Below the pieces are notes generated by a model that searched no databases, was not told the origin of the DNA, and saw only the letters and a program-made list of their open reading frames with translations. Shown here piece by piece: positions 44,393 to 53,331 of a stretch of DNA of 64,000 nucleotides. Position numbers and translations under genes: made by a program. The DNA is taken from NCBI GenBank assembly GCA_003833075.1, contig RIAY01000003.1:186001-250000 (forward strand), in the 5' to 3' direction. The DNA comes from Muribaculaceae bacterium Isolate-036 (Harlan) (GTDB lineage: Bacteria; Bacteroidota; Bacteroidia; Bacteroidales; Muribaculaceae). The stretch's first letter is position 1. Every line of letters begins with the position of its first letter.

Positions 44393-47300
44393 ATGAAAAT
44401 ACTCGGACTTGACCTTGGAACGGCTTCAATAGGATGGGCTCTTATAGAATGCAATGATGAGCTTAATGGAAATAATCTGCTTGGATTGGGAAGCAGAATC
44501 ATACAATATGAAAATAAGGAGGAATCCGATTTCACTGCCGGTCGCGGTGAGACAGCATGTGCAAAACGCACGGCGATGCGCACGGCACGCAAGTTACTTG
44601 ACCGCTATCAACTCAGAAGGGCATCTTTGAGAGAGAATCTGATTGAGCTTGGCATGATGAAGGATAATGAAAAATTTCCATCATTGTCGCCGGTTGAGGT
44701 GTGGAAGCTCAGGAGTGACGCCGCTTCTTCCGGTAATAAGTTGTCACTTGCTGACATAGCAAGAGTATTGTTGCATCTTAACCAAAAGCGTGGATATAAA
44801 CACGCCAAGTCTGATTTGAATGATTCAAAACAGACTGAATATGTGCAAAAAGTTAATTCACGTTTTGCAGAAATAAAGGAGTTGGGGTTGACTGCAGGTC
44901 AGTATTTCTATAGAAAGCTGAAAGAATCTGAAGAAATCACGGCAAAAGGTAATAAGTTTTATACTTATCGTATTAAAAATAATGTGCTTCCGCGTGTCGC
45001 TTATACTGAAGAGTTTGATCAGATAATGAGTTCGCAACGGGGGTTTTATCCAGAGATCTTGACAGAGGGGAATATAAATAACTTGAAACAGGCAATATTC
45101 TTTCAGCGTCCATTAAAATCATGCAAGCACTTGGTTTCTTTTTGTGAATTTGAAAGGAAGCTATTCAAGGACCTGAATGGGAAGGAGGTTGAAAGTGGTC
45201 CTAAAGTTGCTCCGCGCACATCTCCTTTGGCGCAAGTGTGTAAAATATATGAATCCATCAACAATATAAGACTATATAACCCAAGGCATAAGGAGCAGAA
45301 AAATTTGTTTGATGACATCTCTGACGGGCCTCGGGATGCGAAGAAACTGGGTTATGAATATGAGATGAATAAAGAGGAGAGGGAAAGGGTGTTTGACTAT
45401 CTTAATACTAACGAAAAACTTACCGAAACAAAGTTGCTCAGTATTTTGGGACTGCAAAAATCCAACGGTTTCAAATCGGATAAGGCTCTTGGCAAAGGGA
45501 TACAAGGTAATATCACTTATTGTAAAATAGCTGCTGCGCTTGAAGGCTATGACCGTAAGGATGAACTTTTGAGGTTTGAACTCAAGGAATTGGATACAGA
45601 ATTAGTGGATGCGGACACAGGAGAAATTATCATGAAAGTGTCTGATGAGTATCGTGAAGAGCCGCTTTATAAGTTGTGGCATACATTATATTCCATCTCT
45701 GACAAAAAGGAACTTTTTCATTGCCTGAAATCTAAATTTGGAATAGATAATGAATCCGTGTTGGAAAAGTTGTATGCTATAGATCTGGTATCACCGGGAT
45801 ATTCAAACAAGTCGGCTAAATTTATGCGTAAGCTGATTCCTAATCTGAGACGCGGTTACAAATATAGTGAAGCTTGCACTCGCGTGAATGTTAATCACAG
45901 CGATTCATTGACGAAGGAAGAAAACAATAAGCGTATTCTGAAGTCGCGGTTGGATATCCTGCCCAAGGGGACACTGCGTCAGCCGATAGTGGAAAAAATA
46001 ATAAACCAGACAATAAACCTTGTTAATGCCATACTGGATGAATATGGAGAGATTGACGAGGTTAGGGTTGAACTTGCGCGAGAATTGAAGATGAGTCGCG
46101 AAGAGAGGACTGAAATATCTAACAGAAACAATAAGCAGGAGAGGGAGAATAATAAATTGTCTGAGCGGATTGCCGAGATGGGGATAATGCCGTCAAGGCG
46201 GCGCATACAGAAAATGCGTATGCTTCAGGAAACAGGCAATAAATGCGTGTACTGTGGAAAAACTGTTACACCGACGCAATTTATCGAGGGACATGGTTAT
46301 GAAATAGAGCATATAATACCTCGTTCCCGCTTGTTTGATGACAGCTTTTCCAATAAAGTGTGTTCTTGTCGCGAATGCAATCAGGCGAAGGGTGCGTTGA
46401 CTGCATATGATTTCATGAAGGGTCGTTCGGAGCAGGATTTTAATTCTTATTGCGACAGGGTGGAAAATCTTTATAAGGATAATAAAATCTCCAGAACGAA
46501 AAGAAACAAACTCATGATGGAGGCAAAAGATATTCCCCAAGACTTTATTGAACGTGATCTCCGGGAAAGTCAATATATAGCGAAGAAGACCAGAGAGGTT
46601 TTGAGAGAGGCTATACGTAACGTTCATGCGTCATCGGGGGCTGTTACAAGCTATTTCAGGCATGTATGGGGTTATGATAATATTCTTCATGACATTAATT
46701 TCCAGAAATATAAAGATGCCGGTCAGATTGAATCCGTGAAATATGAAAGTCATGGACAGATACACCATAGAGACAGAATAAAGAATTGGTCAAAAAGAAA
46801 AGACCATCGTCATCATGCACTTGATGCGTTGGTTATTGCCTTGACGCGTCAAGGTTATATTCAGAGACTCAATACATTGAACGCCTCTTCAGAAGAGGAG
46901 GGAGGTAAGGATAACCTGGACAAATGGGCAGCAAAGCAACCTCATTTCAGTGTGGAGGAAGTATGCAAGGCTTTGGATAATGTGTCAGTTTCCTTTAAAG
47001 CCGGTAAAAAATTGACAACACCGGGTAAGAGGTCTGTTAAGAAGAATGGCAAGAGGGTATGTGTGCAGACTGGAATACTCGTGCCCAGAGGTCCCCTTAC
47101 AAAAGAATCTGTATATGGCGAGATTTTGGTATATGACGGGAAGAAAAGCATAAAGCAGGCACTAAAGATCATTGACCTTGTTGTCAACCCGGAAATTCGT
47201 GATATGCTGAAGATGCGTCTTGAACAATATGGTGGGGATGAATCAAAAGTGCTGAAATCACTGAAAAAGGATCCAATGAAAGTTGGAGGTAAGGAAGTGT

Positions 47301-48094
47301 CTGATATAGGGTGTTACAGGAGGGAGATTGTTATGAATTACGATTTGTCAACTTTTAATAAATTGAAAGAGGCAGAATCGATTGTAGATCCGAGAATAAG
47401 GAAGATTGTAAAAGATCGTTTCAAAGAAGTTGGCGAAAAGGATTTTGCAAAAAGTCTTGTGGAGTCTCCACTATATTCAGATAAGAATGTGGAGATTAAG
47501 CGTGTCAGGTGCTTTACAGGTATTAGTGCGGAATCCTTGGCGTGTGTTCGTCATGACAGTGATGGGAACCCTATTGGATATTCACAAACACGAAATAACC
47601 ATCATGTCGCTTTATATCGTAATCCTGACGGTTCTATAGAAGAATCTATTGTGAGTTTCTGGGATTGCATATTGAGGAAAAGATATGGTTTGCCTATCAT
47701 TATTACGAACCCGTCTGATGCCTGGGATAAAATTTCATGTATGGAGGACAATGAAGACATACAGAGATTGGCAAATGGGTTTCCGCCGGTGGATTCTGAA
47801 TTATATATGACATTACGTAGGAATGAGATGTTTGTTCTTGGGATGTCTGATGATGAATGGCATGATGCAGTTGAATCCGGGAATGTTTCGGAAATTAACA
47901 GGCATCTGTATCGTGTCTGGAAATTGAGTTCAAATAATTATTGTTTTAAGTTTCATACAGATACAACAGCTAAGATTGAGGATGGAGATAAGGAAATGAA
48001 ACAATATTATAATGTACGGTCTATTAACGCTTTTTCAGAATTATATCCGCGCAAGGTAACTGTTACTATGCTTGGTAACTTAAGATTTAATTAG
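44393..48094 (+). CDS. cas9: CRISPR-associated endonuclease Cas9, type II-C
   Basis: 1233 residues. RuvC-I is at the very N-terminus (LGLDLGTASIGWAL, Asp7) and is followed by an arginine-rich bridge helix (KRTAMRTARKLLDRYQLRRA). RuvC-II is VRVELARELKMSREER (Glu560). HNH is YEIEHIIPRSRLFDDSFSNK (His640, Asn654), with Glu in the usual Asp position. CxxC pairs (618/621 and 659/662) frame the HNH as a probable zinc site. RuvC-III is DHRHHALDALVIAL (His808, Asp811). RNA-guided double-strand cleavage using tracrRNA-crRNA. The size is between compact II-C and II-A enzymes. All catalytic residues are present, so it is predicted active. Five bases separate it from cas1. Confidence 0.98.
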   Translation: MKILGLDLGTASIGWALIECNDELNGNNLLGLGSRIIQYENKEESDFTAGRGETACAKRTAMRTARKLLDRYQLRRASLRENLIELGMMKDNEKFPSLSPVEVWKLRSDAASSGNKLSLADIARVLLHLNQKRGYKHAKSDLNDSKQTEYVQKVNSRFAEIKELGLTAGQYFYRKLKESEEITAKGNKFYTYRIKNNVLPRVAYTEEFDQIMSSQRGFYPEILTEGNINNLKQAIFFQRPLKSCKHLVSFCEFERKLFKDLNGKEVESGPKVAPRTSPLAQVCKIYESINNIRLYNPRHKEQKNLFDDISDGPRDAKKLGYEYEMNKEERERVFDYLNTNEKLTETKLLSILGLQKSNGFKSDKALGKGIQGNITYCKIAAALEGYDRKDELLRFELKELDTELVDADTGEIIMKVSDEYREEPLYKLWHTLYSISDKKELFHCLKSKFGIDNESVLEKLYAIDLVSPGYSNKSAKFMRKLIPNLRRGYKYSEACTRVNVNHSDSLTKEENNKRILKSRLDILPKGTLRQPIVEKIINQTINLVNAILDEYGEIDEVRVELARELKMSREERTEISNRNNKQERENNKLSERIAEMGIMPSRRRIQKMRMLQETGNKCVYCGKTVTPTQFIEGHGYEIEHIIPRSRLFDDSFSNKVCSCRECNQAKGALTAYDFMKGRSEQDFNSYCDRVENLYKDNKISRTKRNKLMMEAKDIPQDFIERDLRESQYIAKKTREVLREAIRNVHASSGAVTSYFRHVWGYDNILHDINFQKYKDAGQIESVKYESHGQIHHRDRIKNWSKRKDHRHHALDALVIALTRQGYIQRLNTLNASSEEEGGKDNLDKWAAKQPHFSVEEVCKALDNVSVSFKAGKKLTTPGKRSVKKNGKRVCVQTGILVPRGPLTKESVYGEILVYDGKKSIKQALKIIDLVVNPEIRDMLKMRLEQYGGDESKVLKSLKKDPMKVGGKEVSDIGCYRREIVMNYDLSTFNKLKEAESIVDPRIRKIVKDRFKEVGEKDFAKSLVESPLYSDKNVEIKRVRCFTGISAESLACVRHDSDGNPIGYSQTRNNHHVALYRNPDGSIEESIVSFWDCILRKRYGLPIIITNPSDAWDKISCMEDNEDIQRLANGFPPVDSELYMTLRRNEMFVLGMSDDEWHDAVESGNVSEINRHLYRVWKLSSNNYCFKFHTDTTAKIEDGDKEMKQYYNVRSINAFSELYPRKVTVTMLGNLRFN

Positions 48095-48099
48095 CCATT

Positions 48100-49017
48100 A
48101 TGATAAAGAAGACGTTGTGTTTTTCAAACAAGGCATACTTGTCTTTGAAATTGAATCAGTTAGTGATCAAAACTGTTGATCCGGTTTCGGGTTGTGAACA
48201 AGTTTTGACGCGTCCAATTGAAGATATAGGAGTCTTGATAATAGAAAGTCATCAGGTAACTGTCACGTCAGCGTTGATGTCATTTTTGCTTGACGCTAAT
48301 GTTGCGGTTGTATTCTGTGATGACAAACACATGCCTTCAGGTTTGTTTCTTCCGCTTAATGGTAACACATTGCAGTCGGAACGTTTTTCGAATCAGATTT
48401 CTGCGTCAATGCCTCTTAAAAAACAGTTATGGCAGCAGACTATTTCTGCAAAAATCAGGAATCAAGCAGCTGTATTGAAATTGGTAAACAATACCGAAAT
48501 CGGAAATATGCGGAAATGGTCAACATTGGTTAAAAGTGGTGATACTGATAATCTTGAAGGAAGGGCGGCAGCTTATTATTGGAAAAATTTATTTCAATGT
48601 TTTCCCGGATTTGTCAGGAGACAGGAAGGGGAATACCCCAATGCATGGTTAAATTATGGCTATGCTATATTGCGTGCCGTGATTGCACGAAGTCTGGTTG
48701 GAAGTGGATTGTTACCAACTTTGGGGATTCATCATTCCAACAAGTATAATGCATATTGTCTGGCTGATGATATAATGGAGCCATACAGACCTTATGTTGA
48801 TTTGTTGGTGGTTGACATGATGAAGAATCATGAATTGTCACCGGAGATTACGTCAGCTTCTAAGAAAGTGCTTTTGACAGTTCCGGCATTGGATGTAAGG
48901 TTGAATAACCTGAACAGACCGCTTATGGTAGCTGCGTCAATGACAACGGCATCTCTTGCCAAATGTTATTCTGGAGAGAGTCGTAAACTTATTTATCCGG
49001 AACTTGCTTTGGATTAG
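48100..49017 (+). CDS. cas1: CRISPR integrase Cas1 (type II)
   Basis: 305 residues. N-terminal beta domain, then the helical catalytic domain with metal ligands Glu153 (NLEGRAAAYYW), His211/212 (LGIHHSNKYNAYCLADDIMEPYRP) and the Asp/Glu of ADDIMEP. It integrates new spacers with Cas2. No csn2 or cas4 gene follows, which places the system in subtype II-C. Confidence 0.97.
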   Translation: MIKKTLCFSNKAYLSLKLNQLVIKTVDPVSGCEQVLTRPIEDIGVLIIESHQVTVTSALMSFLLDANVAVVFCDDKHMPSGLFLPLNGNTLQSERFSNQISASMPLKKQLWQQTISAKIRNQAAVLKLVNNTEIGNMRKWSTLVKSGDTDNLEGRAAAYYWKNLFQCFPGFVRRQEGEYPNAWLNYGYAILRAVIARSLVGSGLLPTLGIHHSNKYNAYCLADDIMEPYRPYVDLLVVDMMKNHELSPEITSASKKVLLTVPALDVRLNNLNRPLMVAASMTTASLAKCYSGESRKLIYPELALD

Positions 49018-49027
49018 ATTATCTGTT

Positions 49028-49378
49028 ATGTTTGAGTTATGTTCATACGAAAGGATCAGTGCCTATCAGCTTATGTGGATATTGGTTATGTTTGATTTGC
49101 CTACTGAGACAAAGTTTCAGCGAAAGATGGCATCTGATTTTAGAAAGCGGTTGCAATCAGATGGCTTTACGATGTTTCAATTTTCTATATATGTTAGGAA
49201 TTGTGCTTCGAGAGAAAATACGCATGTTCATGTTGATCGAATTAAAAAATTTCTTCCACCTGAAGGCAAAGTTTGTATAATATCAATAACAGAGCGTCAA
49301 TTTAACGATATATTGTTATTTGAAGGTCCGAAAAAAACAGATCCTATGCCTGCTGCTATTCAACTTGAATTGTTTTAA
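49028..49378 (+). CDS. cas2: CRISPR-associated protein Cas2
   Basis: 116 residues from the ATG at 49028, 10 nt after cas1; the frame is open upstream but the earlier part overlaps cas1. LMWILVMFDLPTETKFQRKMASDFRKRLQSDGFTMFQFSIYVR is the Cas2 ferredoxin fold with the VMFDLP strand (Asp). It forms the Cas1-Cas2 complex. Followed by a strong terminator. Confidence 0.97.
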   Translation: MFELCSYERISAYQLMWILVMFDLPTETKFQRKMASDFRKRLQSDGFTMFQFSIYVRNCASRENTHVHVDRIKKFLPPEGKVCIISITERQFNDILLFEGPKKTDPMPAAIQLELF

Positions 49379-49390
49379 TATATCTTGATA

Positions 49391-49426
49391 ATCAAAAACC
49401 TCGGTATCATTACCGAGGTTTTTTGA
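49391..49426. terminator. Bidirectional terminator between cas2 and the CRISPR array
   Basis: AAAACCTCGGTA, a TCAT loop, TACCGAGGTTTT, then further T; the A-tract gives a T-run on the minus strand too. It can end both the cas operon (plus) and leftward crRNA transcription. Confidence 0.85.
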
Positions 49427-49476
49427 TCCTATCAATTCTTGTAAGATGCTTAATATTAGCAATTTAGCAATATCGT

Positions 49477-50753
49477 GCTGTGATTGATAGTGCAAAAATA
49501 ATAAATTCGAAGCAAATCACAACCACACACTTCCTTTGAAGTATTATGCGTTTGCTGTGATTGATAGTGCAAAAATAATAAATTCGAAGCAAATCACAAC
49601 ATCCCACGCACACAATATGTTCAAGGTATAGCTGTGATTGATAGTGCAAAAATAATAAATTCGAAGCAAATCACAACCTGGTCCAGCTGCGCCTATTGAA
49701 ACTGTCGGCTGTGATTGATAGTGCAAAAATAATAAATTCGAAGCAAATCACAACCATCCCCGAAAATGCCGGTAAGTTTCGAAAGCTGTGATTGATAGTG
49801 CAAAAATAATAAATTCGAAGCAAATCACAACAAAAATATTTTATCGCGCGAATTAGGCATTGCTGTGATTGATAGTGCAAAAATAATAAATTCGAAGCAA
49901 ATCACAACAAACCTCGGCTCTCCCTGCTCATTGAGAGGGCTGTGATTGATAGTGCAAAAATAATAAATTCGAAGCAAATCACAACAAACGTCTACGCAGC
50001 TTTCTTGTTAATTCTGCTGTGATTGATAGTGCAAAAATAATAAATTCGAAGCAAATCACAACTTTCGAATAAGGGAGATATTTATCTTAAAGCTGTGATT
50101 GATAGTGCAAAAATAATAAATTCGAAGCAAATCACAACATCTCTTCTGGTCAACGTATCGAAGGTAATGCTGTGATTGATAGTGCAAAAATAATAAATTC
50201 GAAGCAAATCACAACACTTCGTTCCGTGTTTTATGAGGAGAAGAGCTGTGATTGATAGTGCAAAAATAATAAATTCGAAGCAAATCACAACGCGGCCGAA
50301 GTTGCTCCTAACAGTCACATTGCTGTGATTGATAGTGCAAAAATAATAAATTCGAAGCAAATCACAACTACGGTCAACAGCAGGACGGCACGCTCAAGGC
50401 TGTGATTGATAGTGCAAAAATAATAAATTCGAAGCAAATCACAACATAGAATATTTGTTAATAATCGTCTGAATTGCTGTGATTGATAGTGCAAAAATAA
50501 TAAATTCGAAGCAAATCACAACGTTCCGCTGCGCCTCTTGATGTTGTCACTCGCTGTGATTGATAGTGCAAAAATAATAAATTCGAAGCAAATCACAACC
50601 AACCCTTATTTTGCCCATCTTGGCGAACAGCTGTGATTGATAGTGCAAAAATAATAAATTCGAAGCAAATCACAACAAGAGAAACAACACGGAGAGCAGT
50701 GTCAGAGCTGTGATTGATAGTGCAAAAATAATAAATTCGAAGCAAATCACAAC
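49477..50753 (-). CRISPR. CRISPR array, 17 identical 47-bp repeats, 16 spacers
   Basis: Repeats start at 49477, 49554, 49631, 49708, 49785, 49862, 49939, 50016, 50092, 50169, 50245, 50322, 50399, 50476, 50553, 50630 and 50707. Each is 47 bp and no variant base was seen. Spacers are 30 bp, except two of 29 bp (50063-50091 and 50216-50244). In the crRNA direction (minus) a repeat begins GTTGTGATTTGCTTCGAA and ends ATCAATCACAGC, the layout of Bacteroidetes II-C repeats; the tracrRNA anti-repeat confirms this polarity. Inside each repeat TTG (positions 2-4), N19 and TATTTTTG (24-31) form a promoter-like element. Spacer targets were not identified. Confidence 0.98.
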
Positions 50754-50888
50754 GGCAGAGTGGCTGCCAAAGTCGAGCCGTCGCGCCTCTCGTGGTTTCC
50801 AGGCGATTTTGTGATGTATGGCAAATAAAATTGTGGTTTCACTCCGTTTTGTTTGGTATGATTAACGAAATTTATTACCTTTACAGGC
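50754..50888. other. Right flank of the CRISPR array and ATPase promoter
   Basis: GC-rich unique sequence follows the last repeat. From 50808 the sequence TTTGTGATGTATGGCAAAT resembles a decayed repeat start. TTTG (50852-50855), a 20-nt spacer and TACCTTTA (50876-50883) form a likely promoter for the ATPase gene, only 5 nt before its ATG. If the array is read leftward from an outside leader, the leader would have to lie here; no AT-rich leader is evident. Confidence 0.45.
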
Positions 50889-52100
50889 ATGAAGATAATA
50901 GCAAGGCAACAGTATATTGAGCATATTCGGAGATTTATCGGCAAGGGGATGATAATCGCCCTTACCGGACAGCGACGCGTAGGCAAGAGTTATATAATCC
51001 GTCAACTCGTCACGGAGATTGAAGCCGGCAATCCGGATGCCAATATCATATATATCAATAAGGAAAAGACAAAGTATGCCGATATAAGAAATGCAGATGA
51101 TCTCTCGCGATACCTTGACAGCAAACTGAAAGAAGATGCGGAGAATTATTTGCTCATTGACGAAGTGCAGGACATAGATGGGTTTGAGAATGTCCTCCGT
51201 AGTCTGAATGCTGACGAGGAATGTCAGATTGTCGTGACCGGAAGTAACGCCAAGATGCTTTCGTCTGAGCTTTCCACATACCTCGGCGGTCGATATATTG
51301 AGATTCATATCCTGAGTCTTTCATACCGGGAGTTTCTGACCTTTCACGGTCTTGATGATTCTGATGACAGTCTCCTGAAATATCTCGGATTCGGCGGTCT
51401 TCCTCACCTGTACCGTCTCGGACTTGAAAACGAGGATATGGTATGGGAATATATACAGAATATCTACAATACCATTGTTTTGAAAGATGTAGTGCAACGG
51501 GAAGGATTGCGTAATGTGACACTGTTTGAAAACCTGATGTCATACGTCAGCGACAACGCAGGGCAACTTGTGTCGGCTACGTCATTGTCGAAATATCTCA
51601 AATCACAACGAGTGGAATTGACCCCGTTGTCGGCGATAAATTATCTGAAAGCGGCCTCAAACGCATACATCATCAATAAGGTGCCGAGATATGACATACA
51701 TGGAAAGCGTCTGTTGGAGACAAATGACAAATACTATTTCGAGGACTTGGGGCTGCGCAATATGCTTGCCGGACCCAACCGTACCGGCGACATGGAGAAA
51801 GTAATAGAAAACGCCGTCTATCTACACCTCAAAAATCTTGGATACAAGATCAGCGTCGGAACACTTCCCAATGGTGAGATTGACTTCGTTGCCGAAAAAG
51901 GCGGCACATCGGTCTATATACAGGTGGCGTATCTCATTGCTGACGACAAGACAATGGAACGGGAGTTCGGAAATCTACTGAAGATACAAGACAACTATCC
52001 CAAGTATGTCATATCCATGAATCCGATGTCACGTCCTCAGAACTACGAAGGCATAAAACATCTGACCTTACGACAGTTCCTGATGTCAGACAACTTATAA
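50889..52100 (+). CDS. AAA-type ATPase with DUF4143-like C-terminal nuclease-fold domain
   Basis: 403 residues. Walker A ALTGQRRVGKSY (about 24-35), Walker B YLLIDEVQDI (about 91-100), sensor-like VVTGSNAKML, then LSLSYREFL and GGLPHLY, standard for the large family of ATPases with DUF4143. The C-terminal GEIDFVAEKGGTSVYIQVAYLI carries the D...(E/Q)xK-like pattern of a PD-(D/E)XK fold, with Gln-Val in place of the usual Glu-x-Lys, so catalysis is doubtful. Cellular role of the family is unknown. It is next to, but divergent from, the crRNA direction and is not a known cas gene. Confidence 0.85.
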   Translation: MKIIARQQYIEHIRRFIGKGMIIALTGQRRVGKSYIIRQLVTEIEAGNPDANIIYINKEKTKYADIRNADDLSRYLDSKLKEDAENYLLIDEVQDIDGFENVLRSLNADEECQIVVTGSNAKMLSSELSTYLGGRYIEIHILSLSYREFLTFHGLDDSDDSLLKYLGFGGLPHLYRLGLENEDMVWEYIQNIYNTIVLKDVVQREGLRNVTLFENLMSYVSDNAGQLVSATSLSKYLKSQRVELTPLSAINYLKAASNAYIINKVPRYDIHGKRLLETNDKYYFEDLGLRNMLAGPNRTGDMEKVIENAVYLHLKNLGYKISVGTLPNGEIDFVAEKGGTSVYIQVAYLIADDKTMEREFGNLLKIQDNYPKYVISMNPMSRPQNYEGIKHLTLRQFLMSDNL

Positions 52101-52281
52101 CCAATGGCAGTTCATTTTCGGAACTTTTCTTTTTCGTCCACCACTGTAAGATCCGGCAAAATAAGGCATTTCGCGTTGGAATAAATATTGGACTAAAAAA
52201 ATCCAGAAAAGTCTAACGGATAGCGAATAACTCACTGATTTTGGGCAAATTTCTTTTCAAAAGTGGGTGTATATAGGACTT

Positions 52282-52325
52282 AAACAATATGGAGCGGTTC
52301 GATATCGAACCGCTCCATATTGTTT
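52282..52325. terminator. 44-bp perfect palindrome, bidirectional terminator
   Basis: 22-bp perfect arms (AAACAATATGGAGCGGTTCG and complement) between the convergent ATPase gene and rpmH. The 180 bp between the ATPase stop and this hairpin show nothing else. Confidence 0.8.
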
Positions 52326-52356
52326 GGGAATCCTTTTTCCCCGACAATCGTTGGGA

Positions 52357-52512
52357 TTACTTGCCGGCGATGTGGTCGGAAACTGTGAGCGAAGCGCGAC
52401 CTTTGGCGCGACGACGAGCCAAAACCTTACGGCCATCTTTGGTAGCCATTCTCTCGCGGAAGCCATGTTTGTTGACTCTGCGACGGTTGGAGGGTTGAAA
52501 AGTTCTTTTCAT
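52357..52512 (-). CDS. rpmH: 50S ribosomal protein bL34
   Basis: 51 residues: [20 protein letters not shown], then [20 protein letters not shown] and [11 protein letters not shown]. This is the classical bL34 sequence for Bacteroidetes. Its own promoter lies at 52600-52569 (minus). It is not next to rnpA or dnaA here. Confidence 0.97.
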   Translation of the reverse strand: MKRTFQPSNRRRVNKHGFRERMATKDGRKVLARRRAKGRASLTVSDHIAGK

Positions 52513-52568
52513 TTTATGATTATTTTAATTTTTTTTCGGTAAAGAATGTGTAGTTCGCATTCGGAGTG

Positions 52569-52600
52569 CAAAATTAACTAATCATTTTCGAATAGCCAAA
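52569..52600 (-). promoter_or_regulatory. Promoter of rpmH
   Basis: Minus strand: TTTG (52600-52597), a 20-nt spacer, TAATTTTG (52576-52569). Full consensus match. Confidence 0.7.
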
Positions 52601-52747
52601 TTTTAGGAATCAAAAATCAGGTAAAACACAAATTTACGTCATTTTTTATGTTAATTTTCCATGTTGTCCGGCGGTCAGTTTCGGCGTGTGAAAAAAAATT
52701 ACTAAATTTGCGGCATAATTATAAACATAACAACAGACATAAAAGAT

Positions 52748-53314
52748 ATGATGAACGCTCAGGACATCAAGAACGGCACCTGCATCCGTCTCGACGGCCG
52801 TCTCTATTTCTGCGTGGAGTTTCTTCACGTAAAGCCCGGAAAGGGAAACACATTCATGCGCACAAAACTAAAAGACGTGGTTGACGGACGCGTGATCGAA
52901 CGCCGTTTCAACATCGGCGAGAAACTTGAAGACGTACGTGTGGAGCGTCGTCCCTACCAGTATCTTTATGCCGATGGCGAAGACGATATCTTCATGAACA
53001 ACGAGACTTTCGAGCAGATTCCAATCAGCAAGGATCTCGTGACAGGCGCTGCTTTCATGAAAGAAGGTGACACTGTGGAGGTTGTAAGCGATTCTTCAAC
53101 CAATACCGTTCTCTATGCAGAAATGCCTATGAAGACGGTTCTCAAGATCACATACACAGAGCCAGGACTTAAAGGCGATACGGCAACAAATACACTCAAG
53201 CCGGCTACAGTCGAGACCGGTGCTACCGTAAGAGTGCCTCTCTTCATCAACGAAGGCGAGCTTATCGAGATCGATACCCGCGACGGCAGCTACGTTGGCC
53301 GCGTCAAGGCGTAA
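52748..53314 (+). CDS. efp: Translation elongation factor P
   Basis: 188 residues. KOW-like domain I with [17 protein letters not shown] (tip Lys about residue 32), two OB domains, and a terminal [29 protein letters not shown] relieves ribosome stalling at proline runs. A TAAATTTG box lies at 52703-52710. No modification enzymes (EpmA or EarP) are adjacent. Followed 17 bp later by a glycosyltransferase gene. Confidence 0.97.
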   Translation: MMNAQDIKNGTCIRLDGRLYFCVEFLHVKPGKGNTFMRTKLKDVVDGRVIERRFNIGEKLEDVRVERRPYQYLYADGEDDIFMNNETFEQIPISKDLVTGAAFMKEGDTVEVVSDSSTNTVLYAEMPMKTVLKITYTEPGLKGDTATNTLKPATVETGATVRVPLFINEGELIEIDTRDGSYVGRVKA

Positions 53315-53331
53315 CACCTGCATAGCGACTC

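Noticed and set aside
49430-49476. The left flank of the array as the transcription leader
   Set aside because: The tracrRNA anti-repeat fixes the crRNA direction as leftward, so this flank is downstream; it also directly follows a terminator.
49479-50360. Short open frames inside the CRISPR array
   Set aside because: They are produced by translating the identical repeats and carry no protein signal.
50889-52100. The AAA ATPase as a CRISPR accessory or defence gene
   Set aside because: It has its own promoter, is transcribed away from the array, and belongs to a common family found in many unrelated contexts.
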